Part shown: piece by piece, positions 1 through 12,357 of the stretch | How the letters are laid out: every line of letters starts with the position of its first letter | How positions within the stretch are numbered: position 1 is the stretch's first letter | Position numbers and translations under genes: made by a program | Notes under the pieces: model-generated | The model's database searches: none | What the model was told of the DNA's origin: nothing | What the model saw: only the letters and a program-made list of their open reading frames with translations | NCBI RefSeq assembly: GCF_907164915.1 | Contig: NC_061868.1 | Coordinates: 27,151,819-27,215,818, forward strand | Length of the DNA stretch: 64,000 bases | Direction of reading: 5' to 3' | Source: Impatiens glandulifera | Lineage: Eukaryota > Streptophyta > Magnoliopsida > Ericales > Balsaminaceae

Positions 1-110
1 GAAATTGTTATATCAAAATAGCTAATTAACTTAGGATAATTAGCCAATGATTGTAAAATCACTAGGTTTTTAATATTTAGTCTAAATAATCAAAAAGGGA
101 GAAATTGTTA
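1..110 (+). mobile_element. 3' end of a retroelement: UTR repeat, polypurine tract, LTR start
   Basis: Positions 1-100 are one unit of a repeat whose next copy starts at 101 (both begin gaaattgtta). The unit ends in a purine tract (aaaaagggagaaa, about 93-104) followed at 106 by TGTTA, as expected for a polypurine tract abutting an LTR in + orientation. The same unit, reverse-complemented, occurs three times with 90-92 bp spacing at 18931-19180 beside the left LTR of another Copia-type element, so the two elements are related. The rest of the element lies outside the window, and the right end of this LTR could not be placed. Confidence 0.5.
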
Positions 111-1560
111 AATAAAAGTATTAACTATAAGTGTATAAATAAAGAACTAAATTGTGTTAAATCAATTCTGTACAGATTAAAGAAAACCGGCCGTGTCTCG
201 CGATGGCGGTCGCGTCTCGCAATGGAACGCTTGTCCATAGTATTGCCTTGTTTGGGTATGATTACAGAAGATAAAAAATTAATCGTAAGCATAAACAGAG
301 ATTGGTTAAGCCACCTACAATGGTTGCAATTGAATAGGCAACATGGAGATTGGTTAAGCATGACAATATGCAAGCAACATGAAGATTGATTAATTTTGTT
401 CTACTTTTGTATATTCATCAGTCATTTTCTCTTTAAATTATGCTTGTTTTTTCTGTTGTCTTTAATTATTATTATAAATGACTTGTGTTTGTTAATTGAG
501 GATGTTGTGTGTGTAAATTGGTCACTTAATTATATATTTGGAGTGTCACAACTATCAAGGGTTATTTCAAGTTCTTTCTCTCCATTTTTTTAATAATAAT
601 GGATACTTAGGACTTTATAACAACAATATAACAAGCTCTTTTAGTAATAATTAATATTCACTCCACTTAAACTTTCAAATCCAGGTATTTTTTAATTATT
701 AACAACAAAAAATAGGTCAGAGAATGCTACTACTTATTGTAACTAATAATCAGATATATAACAAAATAAATTAATTAATTTGCATCAACATTCACACACC
801 AAACTCATTCTTTAATAGAAAATAACTGTATACATATTCAAAAGAATTAAAAAAACTAGCAGATCTTAAAATAAGCGTGTCGCGACCGTGCCGTCGCGAG
901 ATGCGACCAGCCGTGCCGTGACTGTGTCGCCTCTTCCCCTTCCATGTTGTTGCGACCGTGCCATAGCACGACCAACTATCACGAGTTTGCCATCGCGAGA
1001 CAAGACCGAATCAACGTGAGAGCGCATCCAACCTCATCCTCATCATCATCTGCATTCAACCAACAACTTAAAAAAAGCAGCAATATTATCATCTGCATTC
1101 AACTAACAACTTACAAAGTGCAACAACAACCAACAACATCTATTAATCAAGTCTCAAATCTGTTAAAAATTAAACACAAAAACATTAAATTCAGCTATAA
1201 TGGAAATAAGAACATAAATCACATGATATTAGAAAGGGTCTGTCCGTCATTGTGTTCGTTGTTACCGATAGTCGTTCGCGAGGGTAAGTCGCCACTTAGG
1301 GTTTAGTTTAGAGAGAATGTGGAGAAGAGAGATAAATTATAGAACAGAAAATGAAGAAATGATTTTTTTTTTTTTGAAAATTTATATAACAAATTAGGGT
1401 TTGTCGCATCACGGGACGCAACGTCGTGTGACGCAGCGTCTCATGACGCGACGGGGTATTTTCGTCCAAAAAATAAGAAGTGGTCATTTGCGCAATTAAG
1501 GCAATTAATAGGGTCATTTCATCAAATTCCTTTGTCCTCACTCCTCAACGGTTCTCCAAA
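111..1560. other. Non-coding stretch with GC-rich TCGCGA-type islands
   Basis: No convincing gene. Three GC-rich islands stand out from the AT-rich background at about 184-232, 875-1000 and 1405-1455, built from variants of gtcgcgac, tcgcgag and gacgcgac. The first part may be the LTR that starts at 106. The stretch 1446-1528 resembles 43303-43422: both run from a GC-rich block through gggtatt to a shared tail (gggtcatttcatcaaatt here), so part of this region probably belongs to the same transposon family as that one. Open frames here have no recognisable domain. Confidence 0.4.
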
Positions 1561-4384
1561 ATCCTAAAAAAAATGGTTAATTAATTTTTTTTTATTAATT
1601 AACCTAAACAATTAACTAATTAATAATAAAAGCGAAAACAAAATAATTATTTCTTTTTAAAAAGAAATAATCCTATTTAATCATACTTTAAAGGAATAAA
1701 GATTAACAAACTTAATTAAACTAAAATAACTTAATCTAATTAAAAAAGAACAACTAAATTAATTATCTAAAACAATTAATCTAATTATGAAAACAAAATA
1801 ATAAAAATATATTTAATGAAATTTCTTTTAAAACTTATAAAAAACGTTAACATATATATTTTGTATTTTATTTTATTTTATAAATACTCAAGGTAATTCT
1901 AAGTATATAATAACTTTTCTAAGTGTTATAACTCCTACAATTATTTCTCACATCCTTATGCAAATAGTCTCCTCATCAAGCAAACTTAAACATTTCACTT
2001 CTTGTTTGTTACTCTCATTTCTTGTTCGAAAAAGGCATTCGCAACTCTTCTATTTTAATTTTGTCTAATCTTAATGAATTTCTAGACTTGCTTCTTGGAA
2101 AGGAATAATGTTATCCATTTCACAGACAAGTCGTGATACTCACGAGAGGAAAAGAGTTCCAAACTTAGAACGCAAGTTTAACAATCTTTCACAATATCAA
2201 TGACTTAGGAGTAGAGATGGATCGTAAGGACGGGCGAATGGGACACATCGATATAGTCCTTTCCCGAACGTAACCCAACACCTTTTTCTTAAAGAAAAAT
2301 CTCTAAAGTTCTTTCTTATTTTCTTTAAGAAGCAAACTATGGTGACGACCCTATGCTCATGCATGGTTATAGTTAAATGCATGTACGAGCAGAAATCAGT
2401 ACGAACCACCTACGAGGCAAATCTACTTAGATTCCGGAGGTGAGGCGAGAAAGAATAAGTGGACGAAAGAAAACATGCGCAAAGAAAACATCGTGAACGT
2501 GTTGGGGATAAAAAAACGCGTACAACCTTGTATAGTTGATTGTATACAAAATATCACTATAGTGGAGCTTGATTTGGATAAGAGATCTTGTTTTTTTACT
2601 TATTGATTTGAAGAGTTTTCATGTCAAAACTTGCATTATTCTTGCAGTGACATGACTTTAGTGATATTTTTTAGTTTGTTTTTGTAAAATGAGTTTAAGA
2701 TCTATTTAATTTAAAATTTCAGCAAGAGAGTTAAGAGTATATTTGATTACAATTTTTTCAAGTAAAACCTGGTTTGATTTTAAACAACTTAATTTTAAAT
2801 CTTTGTGGCGATTTAGCTTCAATGACATGTAATATTTTCAATATAAAATTTGTTGTACGTGTATGTGAATTTTCTGATGCATATATGATATGACCAACAA
2901 TAATACATATGATTTAGCTAAATCGTGCTCCTCTCGCTTTTATTGGAATTCGTCGATCCTAGCCAAAGTATCTTCTCCATCTTCAATTTGATAGATGAGA
3001 AAAGAAACTAAAATAGATCAAATAAAATAAAAGAACTAGAAAGAGAGTTTTGAAAAAAAGAAGGTTTCACGTTGAGAATCGCCACTGATTTTCTCCCTAA
3101 GAAGCCAAAAAGAGGTGCATTTTGACATGTGAAGAAACTTGTATTGACTCGGTGTTTAGTTACATTCCAGAAATGGTAAAAAAAATTAAGAGAAATAGTA
3201 ATAAAAGTATACCAAGAACAAAATATATATATATATATATATATGAATATAGTTCATAAAAAAATAAAGATAAGCTAATCATACTAAAACTGCTTAAACA
3301 AAGGAATTGACCTAAAACTGCATAAGAGTGGCTTATATTGCAGAAAATATGCTAGAAAGAATGACAAAATCCCATGGAGCTTAAAATCTTTCTTAATAAG
3401 CAGACATTAATTAGGAATTCAAGATATAAGAAAATATGTTACATTGAAAAAAGAAATTATATAACTTACTAATTGATAAATAATTATAAAAAAGTTATTA
3501 GTTCACCAATATAGGACATTTTTAAAGTTTTCATACTGGATTATGCATCATATATAACTCAACAAAAATCGCAATACAAACTTGTGAAGCTGTAATAAAA
3601 TTTGTTATACTCCTTTGATATTATGAAGATGCTCTCCAAAGGCAAGAAAAAGTCTTGAATGATGCAATTGTCTAATAATGATGAAATGTTTAATTGCTTA
3701 CTTGCTCAATATTTGTAGCTTTTTATTATTAAGAGCCTTGCTATCTCTATAAAGAAAATCAATGTAGATATGAAACATGGACCAAGACAAATATAGTGTG
3801 AATGTAATGTTCTTCTTGCAATTGAATATGATGGAAAACTCTATAAACAACCTCACACTTCTTTCATTGTTCTAACAGTTGCCATGTCAATACATGGTTG
3901 TTTATGAGGCAAGAATTATGTGAATAAAATTAAAGGCACTTCCCACCTGATTCAAATTAGTAATTTGGTAAGTTCTTAATTAGACTCCTTTGAAGCCACT
4001 AAAGAAACATAGTTAGGGAAATTGGATGAAAATTGGGTCATTAAAATCAAAATACAAATTCAATAAATAGGTAAAAAACGTGATAAACAAATTTAAAAAA
4101 AAATATATATATATATCTTAGATACATTGTAGTCATAACATTAATCCCAAACATAATATAGCAATGAGAGATTCTTAATTTTGGTATAAAAAAACATGTA
4201 TATAAAATTTTAAGCAGGTTATAATAACGATAAGTCAAAAAGTTACTAAATTTTAAGCTTCATTTTATAATCTCATGACTAGAATGTACAATCTTATATA
4301 TCATTGGGAGATGTTAAACAAATTTGTCCCTAAGGTGAAAAGAAATAACAATTTAACAAATCTGTGCAATTAGTAAAACACAAT
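1561..4384. other. AT-rich intergenic DNA, no gene seen
   Basis: No open frame of note and no recognised element. The stretch 2080-2500 is less AT-rich and may be a worn leader of a Ty3-type retroelement, but I could not align it convincingly to the other copies in the window. A dinucleotide AT run lies at 3222-3244. Confidence 0.5.
3222..3244. repeat. AT microsatellite
   Basis: Uninterrupted alternating AT run of about 23 bp in intergenic DNA. Confidence 0.9.
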
Positions 4385-4877
4385 AATGTGTTCTTTACGA
4401 GTTAAAGAGAGAATACCTCTCGAGATTTTCGGTGGGAATTTTCCGGTGATTTTTCGACGAAGGATTCTTAAAATTCTTTTTCAGGAACGTGCACATCATT
4501 CTACTCAGTAATAATAACGAATCAGAAACTCAATAATTACCGGAAAAACAAGAAATGTCATTCGTCGATTGAAACACGATCGGCACGGTCGGTACGGTTG
4601 GCACAACACAATCGACGGCATGATTGTCATGGACGACATGATCGACATGAATGACACGATTCGCGAAGTAAGTGTCGTTAACCCTAAATCTCTCATAATT
4701 TTGTTGGTAGCTTTTTGGACGCTTATTTCCTGATTGTGAGCGTCGGTGTGATCTCTAATCTTTGGTATTCTCGGAAGGTTGCCTTTCGAAGCGATTTTGT
4801 TGCTAAATTTTCAGGGTTTCTGAATTGTCCTATTCTTGCATTTACTCTGTTTTATTATTGTGTTTTGCTCTCCAACA

Positions 4878-6500
4878 ATGAGAAAAAAGAAAAGTAATAA
4901 AGCCAAGAAAGTCAGAGATATTTTTATGGAATGTCTTAAGGAGTTTGTTGATGAAGTCATTAAAGAAAAACATGACAAAAGTAAAGGAAAATCAAATGTT
5001 GTGGAAAATTCTGAAGAAAAAAATACAGGAAAGTAGGGGAATAAGGTTTTTGAAGAAAAAATAATGTAGTAAAACAACGAAATAAGGAAGGAGTCTGGAA
5101 GGTTGGTTACAATGAAAGAGTCGATATGTTTGACCTCAAATACCAAATCACCAAGCTTCTAATGCATTCTAAAAAAGGAGAAAGTCTAGCATATAACAGT
5201 TCAACTCAATATTCATTATTTTCAAACTAAAATTTGATAAAGAAGGAAGAATATGAAGAGATAGTAAATTGGTCAATGACTATAATGAGGGAGCCGATAA
5301 AGGCTCCTAAATCGAAGACTTATACTATCCGGAGCAACTCTACTTGGAAAGTAAATGAGGTATGAAATAAAAATGCTGGAAAGAAAACTGAAAACTGAAA
5401 ACTATGCCAACAAAGGGAAAATCTTCTTGGGGGATGTTAAGACAAAAGTGGAGGTACTTAATTCTCTTTTTAAATTTAAACTGCCCAATGAAGTAGAAGA
5501 AAAGTTCATAAAAGAATGAGAAAATGTGGTGGTAAGGAACTATATTTAAAAAAATAGAGTATCATTCTCAATCACTAAAAAAGTTGTAATGAAATAGTAG
5601 AAGGAAAAGGGACTGGAGAAGATCTCTGCAAATATCCATGATCTTTACTTTCTTCAATTCAAGAATTGGTTGAATTTGGATGAAATTCTAGAACATGGGC
5701 ATACATATATTGGATCCAACTACTTGAAGTTGGAAAGATGGTCTGAAGATTTGAACTTATTAAGTAAACCTAAGGAGACAACACATATATGGTTCAAGCT
5801 TTGGAATATCCCTACACACATGTACAAAGCATAAGCCATTAGTCTTTTGTAGGGTTATTGAAAAAATCATTATACATACACACATTAACAGAAGGAGGAG
5901 AGCATCTATCCTTTGCTAGAATTAATATAGAGGTGAATTCTTATAGCACATTGTCAAATAATATGACACTAGTCGACATGAAAGGAAAATCTAATGTCAT
6001 GTGAATCACTTATGAGTGGAGACCGTACAGGAATGCATTCTGCAATACTTTCTAACATGTCAGCACGAAATATGCTCAAGCTATGGAAGAAGAGCATAAG
6101 ATACTAAAAGGATAAGAAGTAAAAAATCAGGAAAAAGAAACAGAGGAGTCTAAAAGAAAAGAGCAAAATATTGAGGAAAAGAAAGAAGCGGAAACCACGG
6201 AGGACTCTGAAAATGAAGAAAGTAATGAAATTGAAGAAAAATATTTTTAAGGGATTTCAGTTGAAAAAAAGAGAATAAAGGTAGCAATGAAATAGAGAAT
6301 AAAGAAGTTGATTCTCAACAAGTCAAGCTGTAATACAGAAAACCAAAGAGGAGGATACTTAAAAAAATCAATCTAAAATAGAGATTATTAAGGTTGTTGT
6401 AAAGGATACCATAGATGAAGCTGAAAGAAGCAAATACAAGAATCCTGAAACTAAAGTTGAGAACAATAAAGATAAAATCATGAAATCATGAAAAAAAATC
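4878..6500 (+). pseudogene. Broken LINE-type ORF1 (DUF4283-like) pseudogene
   Basis: The first frame opens with ATG at 4878 and gives about 52 lysine-rich residues before a stop; the rest is spread over several frames. Recognisable pieces in order are WFKLWNIPTHMYKA (from 5790), LSFARINIEV (5906-5935) and YEWRPYRNAFC (from 6011). In plant LINE-1 ORF1 proteins, the DUF4283 nucleic-acid-binding region is followed by LSFARV-type text and then a zinc knuckle. Here the knuckle keeps one Cys and the His, but has lost two Cys and carries a stop (6053-6055). A Glu/Lys-rich tail follows to about 6480. No reverse transcriptase (ORF2) is seen downstream, so the copy lacks its 3' part. ORF1 of a LINE binds the element RNA; this copy cannot make a full protein. 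A host DUF4283 gene relic is the alternative. Confidence 0.55.
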
Positions 6501-9500
6501 TTTTCTATCAGATTAGCACGGATTCGTTCAAATAAAGATTACACAATGAGAATAAGCAAGTTTCTATTATCTTCTTCAATTCAATTTCCTTTCATCGCAA
6601 TGGGAAAAGGAAGAAGTCCACATGACGCAGTAACATTATATGCAAGTAAACACCCTAATTGGGATAATTAGAAACTGCATTGATTGTAATATTTTACTTT
6701 ATAATCTTTGTTATATATATATGGTTGTGTGACTGTTATTAATTAGATACTTTATGGTCTATTAATTGTTATCTTTTAATTATGGTTAGAGTCTGTCTAG
6801 TTATGATTATTTATCCTCTAATTTTTGAGATTTTTAATTAAAATATAAAAAAATAAAATTGTATTCTTTATAACTTTTAGAAACTATAACATTTATTTAA
6901 GACATTGAAACAATAACAACCTCACCGCGGTAGAAAAATCATGCATAAATTCTTTAGATAAATACTTTTTGTCAATCAATAAATATTAATAATAAAAAGT
7001 GCATAGAAGCACATTCGTTTACGAAAATGTTTTTGTTAAAAAAATGGACCGGTTTAGAATGATACAACATGTATTAGCATTGGGTCACTCCATCAAAAGG
7101 CAAAAAGAAATTTTAAAAAATTAATTATGTTTTTTCAATATTTGAACTCTTTACTTATGTCACTAAGTTTATAAGAAAAAGAACTAATCGGTTAAGTTAA
7201 GTTACTTTTACAAATATTAATATTAAAATATTATCTCTCTTTATATTAGTTTTAAAAAGTATTAAAAGAATTAAAAATTATATAGAACCCCAAATTGTAC
7301 TAAAAATTTTTAGTAACAGGCATGTGTGCAATGCATATCCTTATGTAAAACAAATCCTTATATAGAGAAAAAAAATAAAGGAATTAGCAACGGTTTCTAA
7401 TGAGCTGCTAAATATTTTAAGCATTAATTTATTACAAAAATAAACATTAAATAATTTAGGCACTATCTAGTATCTTAATTATTTGTCTTATGTTGACCTT
7501 GAAGGTTTAAGAAGGCTAAAACATGCTTTGTTTAGTTGGATTCATTATAATATAAGATGGCAATCTTAATTAGCCTAGATCTAATAGATCTGGTTGGTGT
7601 TGTTTTATTTCATTTGAAACTTAATTAATTGAGGAAGATAATCTTTACATATCCCACATTTGTCCCATAGTAAAAAAACAAAGAAATAATATATTTATTT
7701 CACTATTTTATTTCTTAGAACAATTTTGTTAATGTTTAACTATAATTTATATTGGATTGCTTTAGTTTATTTGATTAGATTTAGATTATAGTTTATTTTT
7801 AATTTAGAAAATTAATTTTTGTATTAAATTATTGTAAATTTTTTATTTTATTTTATAGTTCTTCTTTGTTCTAAAGAAGGAAGGATATAACAGAGATATT
7901 AAAGATATAAGATATGAAAAGTCTATGTAATTTTTTTTTAAGAAAAGTTATTTGTAATTGTAGTTGAGACTTACTTGTAAATTATAATTTATTTATTTTG
8001 AATTATATATATATTATATATATATATATATATATTTGATATAGAGATTATTTTGATTTTTAATTATTGAGTTGATTTAGTTTAGAGTTTGTTTGTTCTT
8101 TGGGTTTTTAATTTTTTTAAAGAAATTTTATTTATAATTTAAGTATTACTTTATTCATTTAATTGCTCTTTCTATCTATTAAAATATATTAAAAAAAACA
8201 TTATTTATTAATCTCAAAAAAAGAATTAAAAAAATATAAAGGTGGTTTGATAATTAATTCCTAAAATTTATTTATTTTTATTAAAATATGAAACAGATTT
8301 TTTATAAAAAAAAACTAAAAAATAATATTTTTCTATCTAATTCTAAGGCCTTGTTTGGATTGAAATTATTTAAAAAACTTTATAAGAGAAAAAGAATATG
8401 ATTGTTAATAATTTTGAATGGTTAATGATTATTTTTTTTTTGATAAAAAAGACTTAAAAAGTTATATATAATTAAAATAAAAAATAATAATTTAAAATAT
8501 AAAATATTTTAATATTTTGGTTAATAATTTGAATAATTTAACTGATAGAGGAGAATGAAATGTTGTTTAATTTTTGTTTAAGTTATTTAAAAATTTAAAA
8601 TTGAATAAGATATGTAAAATATAAATAAAACAAAAAGAAATATTTTAGTTAATTTTAGTTAATTGAAATTTGATAATTTAGTCCGCTCATGAGTCAGAGT
8701 TTTACATCACTTAAATACAAGTTTGATAATTTTGATAATATTTAAAAAGATCACATTATTAATTTTAAAAATATAATAATTAATAAACAATATCTCAAAT
8801 TATCTTAAAAACCTCCACCAATAAAATAATAGATGAGAGACGACCATTACCTTGTTCAACGGGTCGTTTCTTTGGTCTTCTCACGTGGGCTGATCCTCTT
8901 TTGTCGTTTTCTAGTCCTTACGTCATCAATCTAGACAATCTAGACCTTTTATTTATTCACATTATAATTCACATCTGATAGACTGATATGCATATATTTT
9001 TTCTTTTATAAATATCAGAATAAAATTAATATTTGTTTTTTTATAAATATAAATGAATAAACTGATTAAGCAGATGAAACTGATTTTCTAACCGTTCAAA
9101 TTAAATCGATCGAATCAACGGTTTAAAATTTGTTAAATCGATATAAAAGATTTGGATGTACATTGTGGTCAATAAACCGACTAAACCAAAACACTTAATA
9201 CATGCTCAATAAAATTCATATCATTATATCAAACTAAAAAATATATAATCTTAATTATTCTACATAAAAAATAATATAAAGAAAAATTCATTTATTTATT
9301 TATTTTAAATTTATCCATTTTAAATTATAATTATAATAAAATAATAATAAAATTTATATGACTTCTTTATAAATCAAACAAAATTTAGTTGGACTATTCA
9401 CTCACTTTTTTATGGTCTAATTACTTTTTGTATGGTCTAATGTCAAATTAGACTCCCTAAGATTTAGTTTTTCTTTTCAAATTTATAATTTGAGAAGTTT

Positions 9501-10119
9501 TATTATTAAAATTATATAAAAATAATTTTTTATACAGTTTTAAACGCTACTTACTTGTGTTATCTATCAAAAAATAAATAATTAATATCACTAATTTAAC
9601 TAACGGTTTACAATGAAATAAAAGTTTTTCAACCGAATTTAAGAATATGAGGTTAACTCTAAGTTTTATTAAAAAAATAATTAAAATTAAATATAATTTT
9701 TTTATTAATTATATCACTAAATTTATTAATCAAAATATTAAAACATTTTATATATTTAAAAAAAAACTTATTTTATCATTATATATTTATCCTTGTTTTA
9801 ACTCATTCCTAAAACAATAAATAAAAAATCTCATCTACTCAAAAACTCAATGATTAATCTTTTTTTAAATAAACCTAAGTTATATTAAAAAAATCCACCA
9901 CAAAGTTTGAAAGAATGTTTATTAATAAAGTTTTTTTAAAATTAAATTAATTAATTAATATCACTCATTACCTATCACCTTCCTGAATCCTTGTTAACCA
10001 AGAAAAAACAAACATGTTTCTCGACAAATCAATCAAGACCCTCCATTTGTGTCCACATTCAAGGCTTGATGATCAGATCTTTCTTTCTTCCAAGAAACCC
10101 CAATTCCAACTCTCCCGCT
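6501..10119. other. AT-rich intergenic DNA upstream of the VQ gene
   Basis: No coding region or complete element recognised. A more GC-balanced patch at 8840-8945 has a CACGTGG G-box-like core (near 8884) and a TTACGTCA element (near 8919), both typical bZIP-binding cores. They lie about 1.3 kb upstream of the VQ start, so any link is speculative. The text ggccttgtttggat at 8346 resembles the end of some plant MITEs, but no partner end was found. Confidence 0.45.
8005..8035. repeat. AT microsatellite
   Basis: Alternating AT tract of about 30 bp with one interruption, in intergenic DNA. Confidence 0.85.
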
Positions 10120-10127
10120 TATATAAA
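10120..10127 (+). promoter_or_regulatory. TATA box of the VQ gene
   Basis: TATATAAA lies 71 bp before the ATG at 10198 and follows a CT-rich stretch. The spacing suits a transcript with a 5' leader of about 40 nt. Confidence 0.65.
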
Positions 10128-10197
10128 CAAACCCTCGATGAAGATCACTTTACAATTATTATAAGCCGCCATTAATTTCCACTAACAAATTGCCATC

Positions 10198-10653
10198 ATG
10201 AACAGAAGAACTATAAGCAAGAAGATCACCAAACAGAACAAGATGAAGAGCGAAGATATTAAGGTTGTTTACATCTCTAGTCCGGTAAAGGTCAAAACTT
10301 GTGCTTCCAAATTCAAGAATCTTGTTCAAGAACTCACCGGCCGTCACTCAGATCTCTCCCGCTTTGTGGAAGCTAATAACTCACTGTCTCCGGTTAGTAC
10401 TGATGTTGATGATCACAAACAGTACCTGTCAGTCGTCGATTTAGTTGCCGGCGCCGGAGATGATATTGACTCGTCGACGTCACCGGCTAGTTCGGAGTCT
10501 AATTATAATTACCAGTTGGATGAAGAAAGTCGACCGGTGAATTGTTTTCATCTTAACCAATCATCAGCCGACGGCTTATCTTTATTTGAAACCTCTTATT
10601 CCCAGTTTGATGTTGATCGTTTTGGAAATTACTGTTATATCCCCACTTTCTAG
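10198..10653 (+). CDS. VQ-motif protein, SIB1/SIB2-like
   Basis: Intronless frame of 151 residues. The VQ core FKNLVQELTG is at residues 39-48 and fits FxxxVQxxTG exactly; it is preceded by KVVYISSPVKVKTCASK (22-38), the lead-in I associate with the sigma-factor-binding proteins SIB1/SIB2 (VQ23/VQ16 type). VQ proteins bind the C-terminal WRKY domain through the VQ core and act as transcriptional cofactors in defence; the SIB types also enter plastids and bind sigma factor SigA. The basic, Ser/Thr-containing N-terminus (RRTISKKITKQNKMK) could serve as a nuclear or plastid signal. The remainder is Ser/Asp-rich and probably disordered, ending in YCYIPTF. The ATG at 10198 is the first in frame after the TATA box, and length and lack of introns suit the family. 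A small frame on the other strand (10159-10347) is a shadow. The assignment to the SIB branch is inference from the lead-in; the VQ family call is firm. Confidence 0.93.
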   Translation: MNRRTISKKITKQNKMKSEDIKVVYISSPVKVKTCASKFKNLVQELTGRHSDLSRFVEANNSLSPVSTDVDDHKQYLSVVDLVAGAGDDIDSSTSPASSESNYNYQLDEESRPVNCFHLNQSSADGLSLFETSYSQFDVDRFGNYCYIPTF

Positions 10654-10662
10654 ACATACACT

Positions 10663-10698
<36 letters not shown>

Positions 10699-10700
10699 AT
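10663..10700. repeat. AT microsatellite in the VQ 3' region
   Basis: Alternating AT tract of nearly 40 bp starting 10 bp after the VQ stop codon, so it is probably transcribed in the 3' UTR. Length polymorphism is likely. Confidence 0.9.
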
Positions 10701-11414
10701 GCCAAATTTTCTTTTTCTTTTTTTATATAGTATTTGGTTTAGAGTAGGCTGATAGTAGTAAACATTTTTTTGTTTCTTACGAATACTAAAGATTATTTAT
10801 TTTGTTATAGGGTTGTAAACAATATATATGGTGTATTGAAGTTTATGTTTTTTTATATAAAACATATTAAATGGTTATTTATTGAATGGAACATTTTTTT
10901 GATGGAGCAAAGATTGGGAAGGGAAAATCTTGTTTGATTTGTTGATTCTATTTTTCAAATAATGGTTATACACAAAAAAAAAAAATATTTGTTTGCAATT
11001 AAAGATGGTTGGAGATGTAAATTTGTCTAACAAAATTATGATGAAAGAACAAACTAACCCTAATTAGGACTAGATTCTATATCATTCTCTCATTTTTGTA
11101 CATTTTATTTAATTTGATGATGGTGTTTGAGAAACTTCAATGTATGTTTGGATTGTTTGTTTTAGTAGAGAAACTATACATTAGTGTATTTCATCTTCAA
11201 CTATTTAGAATAGTGAAATAGTGTTAGTATGGTTGTATTTTGGGTGTGTGCGTGTTTTTTACTCTTTTGCTCATGGTGTGTACGGTTATTTTTGATATAA
11301 TTGTTGTTTAATTTGTTGCTTTAACGTTGCGTTGTGAAGTTGTATTATTTTTTTATAAATAAAATTAGTATCATATATTCTGGTTCCAAGATTAAAATAA
11401 GTTAATATTGAAAA
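10701..11414. other. Intergenic DNA with part of a dispersed repeat
   Basis: No gene recognised. The stretch 11334-11407 (starting gtgaagttgtatt, ending aataagttaat) is nearly the same as 38617-38690, so it is part of a dispersed repeat. It abuts the truncated end of the Copia polymerase relic at 11415. Confidence 0.6.
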
Positions 11415-12357
11415 CAAAACGATTTTGACATCATTTGTTAAAGATGAATGTATATTTTCACACAACTAACCTCAAAATAATTGTAATTGACATCAATTTG
11501 ACAACTAGAGAGAATTTTTTTTTGTAGTCAATACATTTCATCTATTGAAATCCTTTCACAACCAACATTTTCTTGTACCTCATGCTATTATCATTTTCTT
11601 CTATAATCTTGAATATCCACATATTGTGAAGTTTGTTCTTTCACTTTCAAAACTCAGTGAGCTGCCAAGTCTGATTCGACGTCAAAAAGTCCATCATATT
11701 TTTCATCGCAAACTCCCACTTAACTAATTCATCTAATTGTATTGCTTCCTCATAGCATTTAAATTCGCCTCTATCTCTGTCAACAAGATGTAGTTCAAAT
11801 ATGGGGATCACCTTTCAACTGGTTTTAGATTTCTCAATGATCTTCTCAAGTGTATAACTAGTGTTAATTTGCTGATTTTTCTCTAGGGCCACGTTCTCAA
11901 CGAACGATTTCTTCTTCAACAACACGTTGGTCTTCTTCGACGATCAATATATATTAAGCTGAAACTCTTTTAAATCAACTGTAACCGACTATTTCAATTT
12001 GGAGTCACCACCAAATGTATTCACGACATAATTGTAAAGAACCTATTCATTCGTTACAAATTTTTTTCCGATTTTGATTATCTCATAAACGATAACCAAA
12101 CTCAATATCACCATAACCAATGCAAAATACTTATTAGACATTGGATCAAGTTTGCTTCTATTACATTCATTAATATTTAAATATGAGAAACAATAAAACA
12201 CTTTCAAATAAGAAATATTTATCTTTCATTACTCTAAAAATTCTAAATTCAAGAGGCATAGAGGGTCCTTTGTTTATCAAGTAGGTAACAATATTGATAA
12301 TTTCTAACTAGAATATTTTAAGCAACCCATCGTGCAATCTCATGCTTCTAGCACGCT

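Noticed and set aside
2197..2409. 70-codon - strand frame
   Set aside because: No domain and no promoter; probably chance in a slightly GC-richer patch that may be a worn retroelement leader.
8346..8375. ggccttgtttgga text resembling a MITE end
   Set aside because: No inverted partner or flanking duplication found within about 1 kb.
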